Under the pieces are notes generated by a model. The model saw only the letters and a list, made by a program, of their open reading frames with translations. It ran no database searches and was not told the DNA's origin. Of a DNA stretch of 38,048 nt, positions 14,774 to 23,444 are shown one piece after another. The position numbers and the translations under genes are program-made. Every line of letters begins with the position of its first letter. The stretch's first letter is position 1. The stretch is taken from assembly GCA_030828335.1 (NCBI GenBank), contig JAURCQ010000004.1:1-38048 (forward strand), given 5' to 3'. This DNA comes from Gammaproteobacteria bacterium (GTDB lineage Bacteria > Pseudomonadota > Gammaproteobacteria > Pseudomonadales > Azotimanducaceae).

Positions 14774-16840
14774 ATGGCGAATTTCAAAGGCCGCTGGGAT
14801 TTTCTCCTGGCGGCAACTTTCTTTCTCCTTGCCATGCTGGCCCAGCGCGCGGATCTCTTCGCGGCCCTGGAACTACAAACCCAGTCCTTCCGGCAGATTC
14901 TCCGCATGGCCGATGCGGAGCGAGTGTTCCCGGAAGACAAGATCGTCTTTGTCAACCAGGACGAAGCCTTCTTCGAAGATTACGGCAGCTGGCCTCTCCG
15001 GCGCCTTGACCTGGCCCGGGTCGCTGAAAATGTCGAGGCCCTCGGGGGCCGGGTCATGGCCGTCGATAATCTGTTTGACTTTCCCTCTTCCTACGGGGAA
15101 GACGGCCCCACGGCGGAGAAGTTTGAGGGCGTGCCGGGCCTGCTCCTCGTATCCCAGGGCGTGGTCGAAGATGGCCGGCTCATCTACATCAAGCAGCCCG
15201 TGGAGCCCATCAATGGGGTCGCTCGCACGGGCTATACGAACGTGGAGTCCCGCAGCGGCTTGAGCGAGGTTATTAGCGATCTGCGCCTCTTCCCCGAGGC
15301 CATTCCCATGGAGAATGGCTGGCCCTTCGCGGTGCAGGCCGTGGGGCTCTACCTCGGGGAAGCGCCGAGCTACGATCGGGAAACGCGGGTGCTGAGCTTC
15401 GGGGATCAGCTTTCCGTGCAGCTGGATCAGAATCATCGCCTGGCCCTCGATTTTCCCTCCTTCCCCGCGGGGGCTCAGGGCTATGTTGCGGACTTCGGCA
15501 TTCCCGTGCTCGAAATGCTCCGCTTAGATGAGCTCGAGGAGGACGAAGCCTGGGAACTGCGTTTCTGGGTGGAAGACAAGATCGTCATTCTTGGCGATAC
15601 CTCGGAGGTCTCCCACGACTACTTTGAGACGCCCGTGGGACGGCTCTATGGCGTCGAGCTGATCGGCGCCACCATCGCCACGCTCCTTGCTGGGGGCCCC
15701 CTCATGCCCGCGAGCTTCGGCCTTGAAGCGGCGGTGGCCCTCGGCCTGCTGCTGGCCCTTGTGGGCACGGGGCTGTTGCAGAACCCTGCCGGTCGCCTCG
15801 CGGCTTCCCTGGTGGCCCTGGGCCTTTGGGCGGCCCTCGCCACCGTGCTCTACGTAGACCAGGGGATCATGCTCTCCATGGCCTATGCGGGGGTCGCGGC
15901 GGTGCTCAGCATCGTGCTCATGAACATCCGCTTCTACCTGGTGGAGCGGGGGCAGAAGACCCTCATCCGCGATGCCTTCGGCCAGTACCTATCGCCGAAG
16001 GTGGTGAATATTCTGGTGAAGGATCCCTCGCGCCTCTCCCTGGGGGGAGAGCAGCGGGAAATGACCGCCTTCTTCTCTGACGTGGCGGGCTTCTCGAGCA
16101 TTTCCGAGCAGCTCACCCCAGCGGGGCTCGTGGCCTTGCTCAACGAGTATCTGACGGCCATGTGCGACATCATCGCCGAGCACGAAGGCACGGTGGATAA
16201 GTTCGAAGGGGATGCCATCATCGCCTTCTGGGGTGCGCCCCTCGATCAGCCCGACCACGCCCTAAAGGCCTGCCTGGCCGCCATTGATATGCAGCGCTAT
16301 ATGGTGGACTACCGGAAGCGCCTCGAGGCCGAGGGCCGGCCTCTCCTGAAGGTGCGTATGGGACTGAACTCCGGGCAGATCCTCGTGGGGAACATGGGCT
16401 CAGCACAGCGCATGGACTACACCATCATGGGGGACGCGGTGAATCTTGCGGCGCGCCTCGAGGGGGTTAACAAGTTCTACGGCAGCGCCACGCTCCTTTC
16501 CCAGCATACGCAGCGCCTCGTGGGCGAGGCCCTTGAAGTGCGTGAGGTCGACGTGGTCCGGGTGGTGGGGAAGAACGAACCGGTCACCCTCTTCGAGCCC
16601 TTGGCCCGGGCGGGGGACCTGCGACCGGAGGAGGCCGCCCTCCGGGAGGCCTTCGCCGCGGCTCGCAGTCACTACCAGCGCCGAGATTTTCCCGCGGCCG
16701 CCTCCGCCTTCGAGGCCGTGCTGGCCAAGTTTCCTGGCGATGGGCCTTCGGAGACCCTGCTCGCGCGGAGTAAACTCTACGCAGAAGCGCCGCCGCCGGC
16801 GGACTGGGATGGGGTATTCCAGCTCACGGAGAAGGGCTAG
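14774..16840 (+). CDS. CHASE2-domain class III adenylate cyclase
   Basis: A 688-residue inner-membrane receptor cyclase making cAMP from ATP. After an N-terminal TM helix (about 8-25) comes an extracytoplasmic CHASE2 sensor (about 26-300, with KIVFVNQDE and IVILGDTSEVSHDYFETPVG). Three closely spaced TM helices (about 312-385) lead to a cytosolic cyclase domain (about 425-600). The metal-binding aspartates are Asp436 (FFSDVAGFS) and Asp480 (DKFEGDAI). The adenine-selecting pair is Lys476/Thr550, and the transition-state residues are Asn557 and Arg561 (GDAVNLAARLE). All catalytic positions look intact. The Lys-Thr pair places it in class IIIb. A TPR-like tail (about 620-670) follows. The ATG is preceded by GGGGAGGG. 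It is third in the CHAT-FecR-CHASE2 operon. Confidence 0.93.
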   Translation: MANFKGRWDFLLAATFFLLAMLAQRADLFAALELQTQSFRQILRMADAERVFPEDKIVFVNQDEAFFEDYGSWPLRRLDLARVAENVEALGGRVMAVDNLFDFPSSYGEDGPTAEKFEGVPGLLLVSQGVVEDGRLIYIKQPVEPINGVARTGYTNVESRSGLSEVISDLRLFPEAIPMENGWPFAVQAVGLYLGEAPSYDRETRVLSFGDQLSVQLDQNHRLALDFPSFPAGAQGYVADFGIPVLEMLRLDELEEDEAWELRFWVEDKIVILGDTSEVSHDYFETPVGRLYGVELIGATIATLLAGGPLMPASFGLEAAVALGLLLALVGTGLLQNPAGRLAASLVALGLWAALATVLYVDQGIMLSMAYAGVAAVLSIVLMNIRFYLVERGQKTLIRDAFGQYLSPKVVNILVKDPSRLSLGGEQREMTAFFSDVAGFSSISEQLTPAGLVALLNEYLTAMCDIIAEHEGTVDKFEGDAIIAFWGAPLDQPDHALKACLAAIDMQRYMVDYRKRLEAEGRPLLKVRMGLNSGQILVGNMGSAQRMDYTIMGDAVNLAARLEGVNKFYGSATLLSQHTQRLVGEALEVREVDVVRVVGKNEPVTLFEPLARAGDLRPEEAALREAFAAARSHYQRRDFPAAASAFEAVLAKFPGDGPSETLLARSKLYAEAPPPADWDGVFQLTEKG

Positions 16841-16867
16841 GCGCATACGCAGCGTTGGAGTATTGCC

Positions 16868-17206
16868 ATGGATGAAGCATCGCGGGGCGCGCTCGGTTCG
16901 CGCCAGGCGGCCCTCGAGGCCGCGCTCACGGAGGCCCTGGCCCCGACCGTGCTCGAGGTCCTTAACGAGAGCCATAGCCATAACGTGCCGCCGGGCTCCG
17001 AATCCCATTTCCGGGTGACGGTGGTGAGTGACGCCTTTGCTGGACAGCGGCTCGTGGGGCGGCACCGGGCCGTGAATCGCGTGGCTGCGCCTTTCTTCGC
17101 GGAAGGGCTTCATGCCTTGGCGCTGCATACTTTCACGCCGGAAGAGTGGGCCGAGCGGAGTGGGGTGACGGACTCCCCGGCGTGCCGGGGCGGCAGTGGG
17201 CGGTGA
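16868..17206 (+). CDS. bolA: BolA family protein
   Basis: A 112-residue BolA-fold protein. The family binds [2Fe-2S] clusters together with monothiol glutaredoxins and some members bind DNA, affecting shape and stress responses. The conserved core is LNESHSHNVPPGSESHFRV, then VSDAFAGQRLVGRHRAVNRV and a C-terminal helix ending ALALHTFTPEEWAER. TTGGAG precedes the ATG by seven bases. The last 14 residues (after EEWAER) are a non-conserved tail that overlaps the start of trhO by 11 bp. It begins 27 bp after the cyclase gene, so read-through transcription from the CHAT operon is possible. Confidence 0.9.
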   Translation: MDEASRGALGSRQAALEAALTEALAPTVLEVLNESHSHNVPPGSESHFRVTVVSDAFAGQRLVGRHRAVNRVAAPFFAEGLHALALHTFTPEEWAERSGVTDSPACRGGSGR

Positions 17207-18134
17207 GGCGGCGCCGGCGCTCTGGACCGGCTTTGCCCTCGCGCCCCTCCCCGATCCGGCGGCCCTAGAAGGGGCCTGCCGCGAAGCGGCGGCACCGACC
17301 CTTCGGGGCACGCTGCACCTGGCCCCCGAGGGGCTGAACTTCACCCTTTGGGGGCCCGAAGCGGCGCTAAAGGCCCTTTTCGCACCCGTCAACGCCGTCC
17401 TTGGCGCCGACGCCTACCGGCTGCGACGCCTGCCGGCCCCCGCGGCGCCGCCCTTTCGGCGCTTGAAGATTAAGGCGCGACGCCATCTGATCCCCCTCGA
17501 GGGCTATCCCCTAGGGGATCCGGGCACGCCCCAGCGCGTGGCGCCGGAGGCCTGGCACGCCGTGCTCGATGATCCCGCAATTCCGGTCATTGATCTGCGC
17601 AATGACTACGAGGTCGCCGTGGGCACCTTTCCCGAGGCGCTCAACCCTAAGACGGAGGCCTTCACGGACTTCCCCGCCTGGGTGGCGGAGCACCTTGATC
17701 CCGCCCGGGATCGTACCGTGGCCATGTTTTGCACCGGTGGCATTCGCTGCGAGAAGGCCGCTGCTTGGATGCGCGGTCAGGGCTTTGAAGCGGTGCTCGA
17801 GCTCGATGGGGGCGTCCTGGCTTACCTCGATGCCATACCCGAGGGGGAACAGCGTTGGGAGGGAGAGTGCTTTGTTTTTGACGAGCGGGTTGCCCTTACC
17901 GGGGCCCTCACGCCAGGCGAAACGACTCTCTGTCATGGCTGTCGCCGACCCCTGACGCCGACGGATCGGCAAAGCAACGGCTTTGAAGAGGGGGTGAGCT
18001 GCCCCCATTGCATCGAATCCCTTGCGCCGGCGCAGCGGGCAGCGCGCCGCGAGCGCTTCCGCCAGGTGATCCTGGCCGAGGCCCGGGGCAAGGCCCACCT
18101 GGCCCCGCAACCGAAGAAGGATAAAACGTCATGA
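17196..18134 (+). CDS. trhO: tRNA uridine(34) hydroxylase TrhO (rhodanese domain)
   Basis: A 312-residue protein of the YceA/TrhO family, which hydroxylates U34 of certain tRNAs toward 5-carboxymethoxyuridine type modifications, using prephenate-independent oxygen chemistry. An N-terminal acylphosphatase-like domain (GTLHLAPEGLNFTLWG) precedes the linker FRRLKIKARRHLIPL and a rhodanese domain (about 115-215) with active-site loop FCTGGIRCEKAA; Cys179 is the catalytic position. The C-terminus has a zinc-ribbon-like set of cysteines (CHGCRRPL and CPHC). The start is a GTG inside the end of bolA, and the stop overlaps the SDR start by four bases. Gene coupling with bolA suggests a shared transcript. 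Confidence 0.9.
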   Translation: MGGEAAPALWTGFALAPLPDPAALEGACREAAAPTLRGTLHLAPEGLNFTLWGPEAALKALFAPVNAVLGADAYRLRRLPAPAAPPFRRLKIKARRHLIPLEGYPLGDPGTPQRVAPEAWHAVLDDPAIPVIDLRNDYEVAVGTFPEALNPKTEAFTDFPAWVAEHLDPARDRTVAMFCTGGIRCEKAAAWMRGQGFEAVLELDGGVLAYLDAIPEGEQRWEGECFVFDERVALTGALTPGETTLCHGCRRPLTPTDRQSNGFEEGVSCPHCIESLAPAQRAARRERFRQVILAEARGKAHLAPQPKKDKTS

Positions 18135-18895
18135 TTGAGTCCCAGCCCCTGGCGGGAGAACGACTACTGATTACCGGCGCCTCGAGCGGCCTGGGTGCCC
18201 ATTTCGCGCGCCTCGCCGTGGAGGCGGGGGCGGAGGTGGTGGTCGCGGCGCGACGGGTGGATGCGCTTGAGGCCCTGGTGACGGAGCTCCGGAGCGTTGG
18301 GGGTACGGCCGAGGCCCTGCCTCTCGATGTGACTGACAGCGCTTCCGTGGATCAGCTCTTTGCCACCGTAGCGGGACGCCTACCCACGGTGCTCGTGAAT
18401 AACGCGGGCATGGAGCCCGGGGTGTTTTCCTTCCTCGATCTCGACGAGGCGGGATGGGACGCCACGATCAACACCAATCTTAAAGGCACCTGGCTCATGG
18501 CCCGGGCCGCGGCCCGCGCCTGGCGGGCGGCGGGGCAGGGGGGGAATGTCGTCAATATCGCGAGCATCCTCGCCTTCCGGCAGCAAAAGGGCGTCACGCC
18601 CTACGCCGTCAGCAAGGCCGGGGTGGTGCAGCTGACCAAGCAGATTGCGCTCGAGGGCGCACGATTTTCCCTTCGCTGTAACGCTCTGGCGCCGGGCTAC
18701 TTCCGCAGCGCCGTGAGTGCGCGGCTGCTGGATAGCCCAGAGGCAGAGGCCTTCCTGCGACCCATTCCCCAGCGCCGGGCTGGGGTGCTGGAGGATTATG
18801 ACGGCGCCTTCCTGCTCCTGGCTGGTCGGGCTAGCGCCCACATGACCGGGCAGGTCATTACCGTTGACGGAGGCCACCTCGTCAGTAGCCTCTAG
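18131..18895 (+). CDS. SDR family NAD(P)-dependent oxidoreductase
   Basis: A 254-residue classical short-chain dehydrogenase with a Rossmann fold. It shows the cofactor motif TGASSGLG near residue 15, an Ala-Arg-Arg after beta-2 (VVVAARRVDAL) that suggests NADP(H) preference, and the structural NNAG motif (LVNNAGME). The catalytic Ser is in NIASILA, with Tyr and Lys in YAVSKAG; the C-terminal block is GQVITVDGGH. It starts with an ATGA overlap on trhO. The substrate (alcohol, ketone or acyl thioester) cannot be told from the sequence. It is convergent with the TetR gene 22 bp away. Confidence 0.9.
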   Translation: MIESQPLAGERLLITGASSGLGAHFARLAVEAGAEVVVAARRVDALEALVTELRSVGGTAEALPLDVTDSASVDQLFATVAGRLPTVLVNNAGMEPGVFSFLDLDEAGWDATINTNLKGTWLMARAAARAWRAAGQGGNVVNIASILAFRQQKGVTPYAVSKAGVVQLTKQIALEGARFSLRCNALAPGYFRSAVSARLLDSPEAEAFLRPIPQRRAGVLEDYDGAFLLLAGRASAHMTGQVITVDGGHLVSSL

Positions 18896-18917
18896 GTCGC
18901 GCCGCTGGGAACTGGCG

Positions 18918-19586
18918 CTAGCCTTCCCTGCTTCCTGGGGCGGTCATGCCGCCCACGAGGTAATCGAGCAGGCGCTCGTAGCTAGCCTGAGTGCTGCCAG
19001 TCCGCAGATCCCCGAGGGAGGTGTTTTTCCACGTGCCGCCGGCGGCGAGGCCGTGCAGCGTGAGGCTCCAAGAGTAGATATAGCGGGTGCGCCGGTCCTG
19101 CTCCCCGAGTTCCGGAAGGACTTGGGCGAGGAGGGCATCGAGGCGAGCGGGGATGCCGTGGGCGTCCTGGTTCAGCAGGGTTTGCGTTTCCGGGTCGATG
19201 TCCGTGTGCAGGCGCGCCAGGAAGAGCACGCCGTGGCGCCCAAGCTGAGGGTTTTCGAAAAGCCGGATATAGGGCCAGTAGTTCGCGCCGAGGATCTCTC
19301 TTACGGTCAGCTTTTCTCCCGCAGCGGCGCGGGCTTCCAGGCTGTTCACCATGGGAAGGCGGTGCACATCGAGCTGGCCTTTCAGAAACTCAATGATCGC
19401 TTTCACCATGCCCATCTTAGAACCGAAGTGGTAATGCACGGCGGAGGCGTTCCGCGCGCCGGCGTGGGCATTGATGGTGCGCATGGATACGGCGTCGAGG
19501 CCTTGGGTGGAGAACAGCTCCAGGCCCGAGAGAATCAGGCTGGCTTTGGTATCGCCACGGACGGCATCGAGAACGGATTCGGACAC
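18918..19586 (-). CDS. TetR family transcriptional regulator
   Basis: A 222-residue repressor-type protein. The N-terminal 60 residues form a TetR DNA-binding domain: ILSGLELFSTQGLDAVSMRTI, then the recognition helix region ARNASAVHYHFGSKMGMVKAII. The C-terminal part is a helical ligand/dimer domain like those in regulators of lipid or xenobiotic genes. The start is GTG with GAGGGA nine bases upstream. It lies 18 bp downstream of the tesA-like gene on the same strand and probably shares its transcript. The nearest plausible targets are this esterase or the convergent SDR, but no operator palindrome was found. Confidence 0.9.
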   Translation of the reverse strand: MSESVLDAVRGDTKASLILSGLELFSTQGLDAVSMRTINAHAGARNASAVHYHFGSKMGMVKAIIEFLKGQLDVHRLPMVNSLEARAAAGEKLTVREILGANYWPYIRLFENPQLGRHGVLFLARLHTDIDPETQTLLNQDAHGIPARLDALLAQVLPELGEQDRRTRYIYSWSLTLHGLAAGGTWKNTSLGDLRTGSTQASYERLLDYLVGGMTAPGSREG

Positions 19587-19604
19587 GGACAGGGATCCCT
19601 CTTT

Positions 19605-20273
19605 TTACGGAAGTGTAGCAGCCCCTCGGGTTTCCTGGGGCGTGGTGTTCAACGAGCCCGCGCCTAGGAGGGGAGCGAGGGCGGGCCAGAGGGCCTCAAG
19701 CATGAGGGGCTGGGCCTTGGCCGTCGGATGGATGCCGTCGGGCTGCATCATGTCCTCGTCTAGGGGCAGTAGGGATCGGGTAAAGGGGAGGAGGCGAATC
19801 CCCTCCGCTGCGGCCACGGCCTCGAAGACCCCCTGGAACGCCCGCACGTAGCGCGGCCCATAGTTCGGAGGGAGGGGAATGGAGACCAGCAGAACCTCGG
19901 CGCCGGTGGCTTTTATGGTCGTGACCATTTCGCTCAAGTTGCCGTGAATTTGCCCGATCGGGTACCCTCGTAACCCGTCGTTGCCGCCGAGCTCGAGGAT
20001 GACCACATCGGGCGCTTGGCGAGCAAGAACGTCGCTTAGGCGCCGAAGGCCGCCTCGGGTGGTCTCCCCGCTGATCGAGGCATTAACCACCGCCACGGGC
20101 ATGCCCGTCGTCTGCGTCCGCTCGGCGAGGAGGGCCACCCAGCCTTCGCCCGCTTGAAGGCCGTAGCCCGCACTGAGGCTGTCTCCGAAAACCAGCACCT
20201 TCCGGTCCTCCGCCTGCGCTTCGAGCAGGACCAGGGACAGTAGGAGCATGAGCAAGGGTAGGCGTCGCGTCAT
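19605..20273 (-). CDS. tesA: SGNH/GDSL esterase, TesA-like (acyl-CoA thioesterase I/lysophospholipase)
   Basis: A 222-residue periplasmic hydrolase. A signal peptide ends near EAQA (residue 21) and is followed by block I FGDSLSAGYG (catalytic Ser), the Gly of block II (SGETTRGG), block III LGGNDGLRG and block V PDGIHPTA with the catalytic Asp and His. The order and size match E. coli TesA. The ATG at 20273 shares the bases CATG with the start of the divergent ABC gene. An in-frame ATG at 20294 is an alternative start and would lengthen the overlap. Adjacency to a divergent ybbA-ybbP pair is the arrangement seen in E. coli, which supports the name. Confidence 0.92.
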   Translation of the reverse strand: MTRRLPLLMLLLSLVLLEAQAEDRKVLVFGDSLSAGYGLQAGEGWVALLAERTQTTGMPVAVVNASISGETTRGGLRRLSDVLARQAPDVVILELGGNDGLRGYPIGQIHGNLSEMVTTIKATGAEVLLVSIPLPPNYGPRYVRAFQGVFEAVAAAEGIRLLPFTRSLLPLDEDMMQPDGIHPTAKAQPLMLEALWPALAPLLGAGSLNTTPQETRGAATLP

Positions 20274-20970
20274 GGAATCGGATCGTCCAGTCATTTTATC
20301 CGCCCGTAACCTAGGCAAGCGCCTGGCGCTTGGCGGTGAACAGCTTGCCATCCTTACGGGGATCGATCTTGAGATCAAGGCGGGGGATAGCGTTGCCCTG
20401 GTCGGGGCCTCCGGTTCGGGGAAAACCACGCTCCTGGGCTTGCTGGCGGGCCTCGATACGCCCACGGAAGGGGAGGTCCGCTTTGCAGGCCAGCCCTTTA
20501 GTGCGGAATCGGAGGATCGCCGGGCGGCGCTCCGGGCCGAAGGTATCGCCTTTGTCTTTCAGAACTTTCAGCTCCTTGCAGCCCTCACGGCCCTGGAGAA
20601 CGTCATGATCCCCCTGGAATTGGCCGGACGGGAGGCTCCGGAGGCGCTGGCCCGAAGCTATCTGGAGCGGGTAGGCCTGGGGGATCGAGCCCGCCATACG
20701 CCGCGCCAGCTCTCCGGGGGGGAGCAGCAGCGGGTGGCCCTGGCGCGGGCCTTCGCCGCCCAGCCCAAGCTTCTTTTCGCGGATGAGCCCACGGGCAATC
20801 TGGATCAGGCCACGGGCCAGCGCATCGCTGATTTGCTGTTTGCGTTGAACGCCGAAGCCCAAACCACCCTCGTTCTGGTCACCCACGACCCCGCCCTTGC
20901 GGCGCGCTGCGATCGGGCCCTGCGCGTTGAAGGGGGGCAGCTTCATCCCGAGCAGGATGCCACCTCGTGA
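20272..20970 (+). CDS. ybbA: ABC transporter ATP-binding protein (YbbA/LolD-like)
   Basis: A 232-residue nucleotide-binding subunit of a MacB/LolCDE-class (type VII) ABC system. Walker A is GASGSGKT at residues 45-52, the Q-loop is in FVFQNFQL (about 97), the signature is LSGGEQQ at 147-153 and Walker B is LLFADEPT at 167-174, with the H-loop in LVTHD. The ATG at 20272 overlaps the tesA start codon head to head. An ATG at 20248 is an alternative that would extend into tesA. It is coupled to the permease gene by a GTGA overlap. The partner is the large FtsX-type permease, and the substrate of this family is not established. Confidence 0.92.
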   Translation: MESDRPVILSARNLGKRLALGGEQLAILTGIDLEIKAGDSVALVGASGSGKTTLLGLLAGLDTPTEGEVRFAGQPFSAESEDRRAALRAEGIAFVFQNFQLLAALTALENVMIPLELAGREAPEALARSYLERVGLGDRARHTPRQLSGGEQQRVALARAFAAQPKLLFADEPTGNLDQATGQRIADLLFALNAEAQTTLVLVTHDPALAARCDRALRVEGGQLHPEQDATS

Positions 20971-23444
20971 GCCGCGGCCTGGCCCAGCGTATGCTTCGTC
21001 GGCACTGGCGGGGTGGGGAGCTTCGGCTCCTCGCCGCGGCGCTGCTGCTGGCCATTACCACGGTCACGGGCATTTCCCTCTTCGTGGACCGACTCGAGCG
21101 GGCCCTCGTGCTCGAGGCCAGTGCCTTTCTTGCCGCGGACCGGCGCATCGAAGGGCGGGAGGTGCCCCCGGAGGCCTGGGAGGGCCAGGCTCAGGCTCTG
21201 GGCCTGGCAACGGCGCGCACCGTGGGTTTCACCTCCATGGCCTTTTCCGATCTTGATGCCCTATTGGTATCGGTTCAGGCCGTCTCCCCAACCTATCCTC
21301 TCCGGGGCGCGCTGAAAACGGCGAGCGATCCCCTGGCCCCGGGCGATGTCACCACGGACACCCCGGCCCCGGGCACCCTATGGGCGGCGCCTCGGGTGCT
21401 GCTCTCCCTGGGGCTGGAGGTTGGCGCAACGCTCGATCTTGGGGCCGCGTCTTTGCGCATCGACCGGGTCCTGACCGATACGCCCGATCAGGGCGGGAAT
21501 TTTTTGCTGGCCCCCCGAGTGCTCATGGCGCTTTCGGACGTGGCGAAAACGCAGGTGCTCCGCCCCGGCGCCCGGGTAGAGCATGCGCTGCTCTTGGCCG
21601 GAGAGGGGGCGGCCCTTGAGGCCTTCGAGGCCCAGCTGCCAGCGGACTTTGAAGCGCGCTTTGATCTTGAAGATGTGCGCACGGGGAACCGAAGCCTGGG
21701 CCGGGCGCTGGATCGGGCGGAGCGCTTTCTTCGCCTCGGAGGGCTCATGGCCGTGCTCCTTGCGAGCCTTGCGGTGGCCCTGGCGGCGGCGCGCTATGCG
21801 GCGCAGCAGGCAGACGCGGTAGCAGTCATGAAAACCCTCGGTGCCTCCAGCGGCACCATTCGGCGCCTCTACCTGGGGCAGCTGTTTCAGCTGGGCCTGA
21901 TGGTGACCGTGCTGGCCCTTGGCCTGGCCTACGGGGTGCAAGCGGTACTGTTTGAACTGCTGTCTGCCTACGTGCCCGTGGCGCTGCCCGCGCCGGGCTG
22001 GGTGCCCTGGGTTCTGGGGACGCTAACGGGCTGGCTGTGCCTGCTGGCCTTTGCCCTGCCGCCCCTTCTCGAGCTAGAGACCGTGACACCGGTGCGCGTG
22101 TTACGCCGCGATCTGGCTCAGGCCTCCCGGAAGGGGCCGCTTTATCGAGGGCTGGGGCTCCTGGCCCTGCTGGGGCTTCTCTTCGCCTACGCCGGGAGCG
22201 CTCAGCTCGCGGGCTGGGTGCTCCTGGGCCTCGGCGGCACCTCGGCTTTCTTTGCCGCGCTCGCCTTTGTCCTGCTTCGAAGCGGTCGGGTGTTGGGGAT
22301 GCAGGCCGGTCGCGCCTGGCGCCTGGGGCTGGCAGCCCTGTCTCGGCGTCAGGGGGCCAGCATTGTGCAGATGCTGGTCTTTGGGACGGCGCTCATGCTC
22401 CTCCTCACCCTGAGCGTGCTGCGCAGTTCCCTTCTTGATAGCTGGCGGGCTCAGCTTCCCGAGGGGGCGCCCAATCATTTCGTGCTGAATTTGGACAGCG
22501 AGGATCGGCAGGCCTTTCAGCACGCCCTGGACGCCCAGGGCGTCGCCCCCCAGCCGGCCTTTCCCATGACCCGGGGCCGCATCACGGCGGTGAATGGGGA
22601 AACCCTTGACCCCAAGGCCAGCCGCGCTGCGGCCCGGCTGACGGAGGAGCGCAATTTAAGCTGGAGCGGCCCGCTGCCCGAGGGTAATGAGGTGGTTGCG
22701 GGCCAGTGGTGGGACGCCGGGGGCGCGGCCCCGGGGCTGTCCCTCGAGGCCGATTTTGCGGAGAACGTGGGTCTGGCCCTTGGGGATCGGGTCACCCTCG
22801 AGGTGGGTGACCAGCGCTTCGATCTGCCGCTGGTGGCCCTGCGCCGGGTGGCCTGGGACTCCCTGCGCCCGAACTTTTTCTTGCTCCTTTCGCCGGGCTT
22901 GCTTGAGGATCGGGACGCGACCTACCTCACCAGCTTCTTCCTCCCGGCGGAGCGCCAAAAGGCCCTGCCGACGCTCCTTCGCGCGTTCCCAAGCGTCAGC
23001 ATCATTGCCGTGGACGGGCTCATCGCTCAGCTCCAGCAAATCGTCGCCCGGGTCTCCATCGCCGTTGAGGTCGTGCTCTTTTTGGTGTTGGGGGCGGGAG
23101 CCCTGGTGCTGCTGGCGTCCATCCAGTCGACCATGGACGAGCGGCTTCGAGAGTATGGATTGCTGCGCGCCCTTGGCGGCAGTCGGCAGCGGCTCCAGGG
23201 GGCGCTGGTGGTGGAATTTGCTACCCTGGGCACCTTCGCAGGCCTGTTGGCGGCCCTGGGCGCTGAACTGATGATCTGGGCAATGGAAACGCAACTCTTC
23301 GGTCTTCCGGCGCAGAGCCATGGAATCCTCTGGCTCCTCGGCCCCGTGCTGGGGGTGGCCCTGGTGCTTACGCTCGGGCTCCTGGCAACCCGGAAGGTGG
23401 TTTCCGTGCCGCCCCTCACCGTACTGCGGGAGCACGGGGCGTGA
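20967..23444 (+). CDS. ybbP: FtsX-like ABC permease (YbbP family)
   Basis: An 825-residue inner-membrane protein with the YbbP layout. One TM helix near the N-terminus (LAAALLLAITTVTGISLFV) is followed by a large periplasmic region, then an FtsX domain with TM helices (about 250-400), further TM helices around 395-440, a second periplasmic region (about 500-690) and a final FtsX domain (about 690-810). A coupling-helix-like LREYGLLRALGGSRQRL sits in the last domain. GTG is the start, inside the end of ybbA. With YbbA it should form a mechanotransmission-type ABC complex rather than a classical importer. The bax-like gene follows with another GTGA overlap. Confidence 0.92.
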   Translation: MSRGLAQRMLRRHWRGGELRLLAAALLLAITTVTGISLFVDRLERALVLEASAFLAADRRIEGREVPPEAWEGQAQALGLATARTVGFTSMAFSDLDALLVSVQAVSPTYPLRGALKTASDPLAPGDVTTDTPAPGTLWAAPRVLLSLGLEVGATLDLGAASLRIDRVLTDTPDQGGNFLLAPRVLMALSDVAKTQVLRPGARVEHALLLAGEGAALEAFEAQLPADFEARFDLEDVRTGNRSLGRALDRAERFLRLGGLMAVLLASLAVALAAARYAAQQADAVAVMKTLGASSGTIRRLYLGQLFQLGLMVTVLALGLAYGVQAVLFELLSAYVPVALPAPGWVPWVLGTLTGWLCLLAFALPPLLELETVTPVRVLRRDLAQASRKGPLYRGLGLLALLGLLFAYAGSAQLAGWVLLGLGGTSAFFAALAFVLLRSGRVLGMQAGRAWRLGLAALSRRQGASIVQMLVFGTALMLLLTLSVLRSSLLDSWRAQLPEGAPNHFVLNLDSEDRQAFQHALDAQGVAPQPAFPMTRGRITAVNGETLDPKASRAAARLTEERNLSWSGPLPEGNEVVAGQWWDAGGAAPGLSLEADFAENVGLALGDRVTLEVGDQRFDLPLVALRRVAWDSLRPNFFLLLSPGLLEDRDATYLTSFFLPAERQKALPTLLRAFPSVSIIAVDGLIAQLQQIVARVSIAVEVVLFLVLGAGALVLLASIQSTMDERLREYGLLRALGGSRQRLQGALVVEFATLGTFAGLLAALGAELMIWAMETQLFGLPAQSHGILWLLGPVLGVALVLTLGLLATRKVVSVPPLTVLREHGA

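Noticed and set aside
16400..17392. Minus-strand open frame of 330 codons across the cyclase, bolA and trhO
   Set aside because: It runs against three genes with clear motifs; composition is typical of a high-GC shadow.
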